From positions 1 to 64,000 of the forward strand of contig PKRE01000005.1 of NCBI GenBank assembly GCA_017577615.1: a stretch of DNA of 64,000 bases, written 5' to 3'. The notes beneath the pieces are model-generated. The model was given only the letters and a program-made list of their open reading frames with translations. It did not search any database and was not told the origin of the DNA. The position numbers were made by a program, and so were the translations under genes. The stretch's first letter is position 1; every line of letters begins with the position of its first letter. Source of the stretch: Gammaproteobacteria bacterium. Its GTDB lineage: Bacteria; Pseudomonadota; Gammaproteobacteria; Steroidobacterales; Steroidobacteraceae. Below are positions 62,833 to 64,000 of this stretch, piece by piece.

Positions 62833-63663
62833 ATGGCCATTCGACCGTCCAACGCTCCCCCACCGACCGATGCGTCCATCGAGGACGTGCAGGCACGCAC
62901 GGATTCGCGCCGCATTCCCATCAACAAGGTCGGCATCAAAGATGTTTACCACCCGGTTCGCGTCAAGGATCGTTCGGGCGGTGAACAACACACGGTCGCC
63001 AGCTTCAACATGTACGTCGCGCTGCCCCACAACTTCAAGGGCACGCACATGTCGCGCTTCGTCGAAGTGCTCCATCGCAACGAGCGTGAGATCTCGGTGG
63101 AGTCGTTCCGCGACATCTTGATCGAGATGACCGAGAAGCTCGACGCAGAATCGGGGCACATCGAGATGGAGTTTCCCTACTTCGTGATGAAGAAGGCACC
63201 GGTCTCAGGCGTCGAGAGCCTTATGAACTACCGCGCTTCGCTGATCGGCGAGTTCCACCACGGCCACACTGAGCTGTGGTTGAAGGTCGTGGTCGCCGCA
63301 ACGAGCCTGTGCCCCTGCTCGAAGCGCATTTCCAACTACGGTGCGCACAATCAACGTTCACACATCACGATCACGGCACGTATCGAGCAGCACATGTGGC
63401 TCGAGGAATTGATCGACATCGCCGAGCAGGAGGCCTCATGCGAGGTCTACAGCATCCTGAAACGGCCTGACGAGAAGTACGTCACCGAGCGCGCCTACGA
63501 CAATCCCAAGTTCGTCGAGGACATCGTGCGCGACATTGCCGTACGACTGAACAATGACGATCGTGTGCGCGCCTACGTTGTCGAAGCCGAGAACTTCGAG
63601 TCAATCCACAATCACTCGGCCTACGCGCTGATTGAGAAAGACAAAGACAAGGATAGGCTCTAG
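62833..63663 (+). CDS. folE2: GTP cyclohydrolase I type B
   Basis: Makes dihydroneopterin triphosphate for folate and, in some bacteria, queuosine. FolE2 family: IPINKVGIKDVYHPVRVKD at the N-terminus, the catalytic Cys in AATSLCPCSKRISNYGAHNQ, and RSHITITARIE. 276 aa. Unrelated to classical FolE, it can use metals other than zinc and is often kept for zinc-poor conditions. I see no zinc-regulator palindrome in the 156-nt upstream gap. ATG 62833. Confidence 0.96.
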   Translation: MAIRPSNAPPPTDASIEDVQARTDSRRIPINKVGIKDVYHPVRVKDRSGGEQHTVASFNMYVALPHNFKGTHMSRFVEVLHRNEREISVESFRDILIEMTEKLDAESGHIEMEFPYFVMKKAPVSGVESLMNYRASLIGEFHHGHTELWLKVVVAATSLCPCSKRISNYGAHNQRSHITITARIEQHMWLEELIDIAEQEASCEVYSILKRPDEKYVTERAYDNPKFVEDIVRDIAVRLNNDDRVRAYVVEAENFESIHNHSAYALIEKDKDKDRL

Positions 63664-63755
63664 GCTGTAGGCCACTCCTTCGATAGGCTGGAGGCTGGAG
63701 ACTAGAGCGGCCTCCAGCCAGAACCCCGCGACCCGAGCCCCGGGCCAGCAGCCCG
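63664..63755. repeat. GGCTGGAG-family imperfect palindrome (A9)
   Basis: The left part is GGCTGTAGGCCACTCC then GGCTGGAGGCTGGAGACTAG; the right part is GGCCTCCAGCC then CCGAGCCCCGGGCCAGCAGC. GGCTGGAGG and CCTCCAGCC form a perfect 9-bp stem. Between convergent folE2 and the cyclic-nucleotide-binding gene. Confidence 0.65.
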
Positions 63756-63757
63756 CA

Positions 63758-64000
63758 TCACGATGCGCTCTGCAAGCGACTGATCAGGTTGCGCAAAAAG
63801 ACCTTGTTGAAGCGGAGCTGACAAGCGGCCGAGCTCTGCTCGAGCAATGTCGAGCTCACCTTCATCAGCGTGACAGGGGTGAGCGCCTTGATCGTCGCGA
63901 GGCGCTTGGCACCTTTCACATAACTCGTCTCTCCGAAGCAATCCCCTTCATCGAGCTGCCCGACGACGACGCCGCCTCGCATGACTGCGACACTGCCCGA
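63758..64000 (-). CDS. cyclic nucleotide-binding domain protein, C-terminal end (cut by window edge)
   Basis: About 80 residues are visible. GSVAVMRGGVVVGQLDEGD followed by CFGETSYVKGAKRLATIKAL is the beta-roll of a CRP-type nucleotide-binding domain, with Gly-Glu (FGE) at the phosphate cassette but Tyr-Val rather than the Arg-x-Ala that usually binds the cAMP phosphate close by. The C-terminus is a helix (FNKVFLRNLISRLQSAS) with no helix-turn-helix, so this is not a full CRP/FNR regulator unless other domains lie upstream. The N-terminal part is beyond position 64000; such domains are often fused to kinases or transporters. Confidence 0.75.
   Translation of the reverse strand, partial: SGSVAVMRGGVVVGQLDEGDCFGETSYVKGAKRLATIKALTPVTLMKVSSTLLEQSSAACQLRFNKVFLRNLISRLQSAS

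Overview
The window looks like chromosomal DNA of a high-GC gammaproteobacterium. The gene order tig-clpP-clpX-lon-hupB-ppiD, the block gloB-methyltransferase-rnhA-dnaQ with mltD beside it, truA-accD-folC-dedD-cvpA-purF, and the type IV pilus/polarity proteins FimV and FimX point to a lineage near Pseudomonas, the Xanthomonadales or the Nevskiales/Steroidobacterales. I cannot name the genus from sequence alone. There is no rRNA, prophage, insertion sequence or CRISPR array.

Layout. Positions 1-10600 carry a surface-polysaccharide region on the minus strand: an aminotransferase of the WbpE type, a WbpO/TviB nucleotide-sugar dehydrogenase, a UDP-glucuronate 4-epimerase, pgi, a very large SLBB export protein and the start of rmlA. 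dnaQ sits inside this set. Positions 10700-15700 hold rnhA, a YafS-like methyltransferase, gloB, mltD and fabI. Positions 15775-28900 hold the periplasmic/cytoplasmic protein-quality block (ppiD, hupB, lon, clpX, clpP, tig) together with seven tRNA genes, cysS and gltX. Positions 29000-30500 carry a periplasmic cyclophilin and lpxH. Positions 30568-44970 are one long minus-strand series: prmB, aroC, asd, fimV, truA, accD, folC, dedD, cvpA, purF, a receiver-like/Ser-Thr kinase fusion and miaE. Positions 44990-52100 hold a Sco protein, psd, and the whole EF-P beta-lysylation set (epmA, efp, epmB) with msrC, then a FimX-like protein. Positions 52150-56400 are parC and parE. Positions 56600-59280 are a three-gene rubrerythrin / Fe-S protein / DUF3501 operon with a clear promoter and a palindromic operator candidate. 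The right end carries xseB, ispA, dxs and folE2, then a cyclic-nucleotide-binding protein cut by the window edge.

The most unusual signals are (1) three families of intergenic elements built from degenerate short words (GGCTGGAG-like, GACTCGTGA-like and GGGAATAG/GGGAAAGG-like) arranged as imperfect inverted repeats between otherwise ordinary genes; (2) the rubrerythrin operon with its own TTGACT-17-TAGATT promoter overlapped by a TTAGAC-CTA-GTCTAA palindrome; (3) a receiver-like domain fused to a Ser/Thr kinase, translationally coupled between purF and miaE; and (4) a FimX-like protein in which all signalling domains look catalytically dead.

Most gene functions rest on recognising family motifs and lengths by eye. 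No database search was run.
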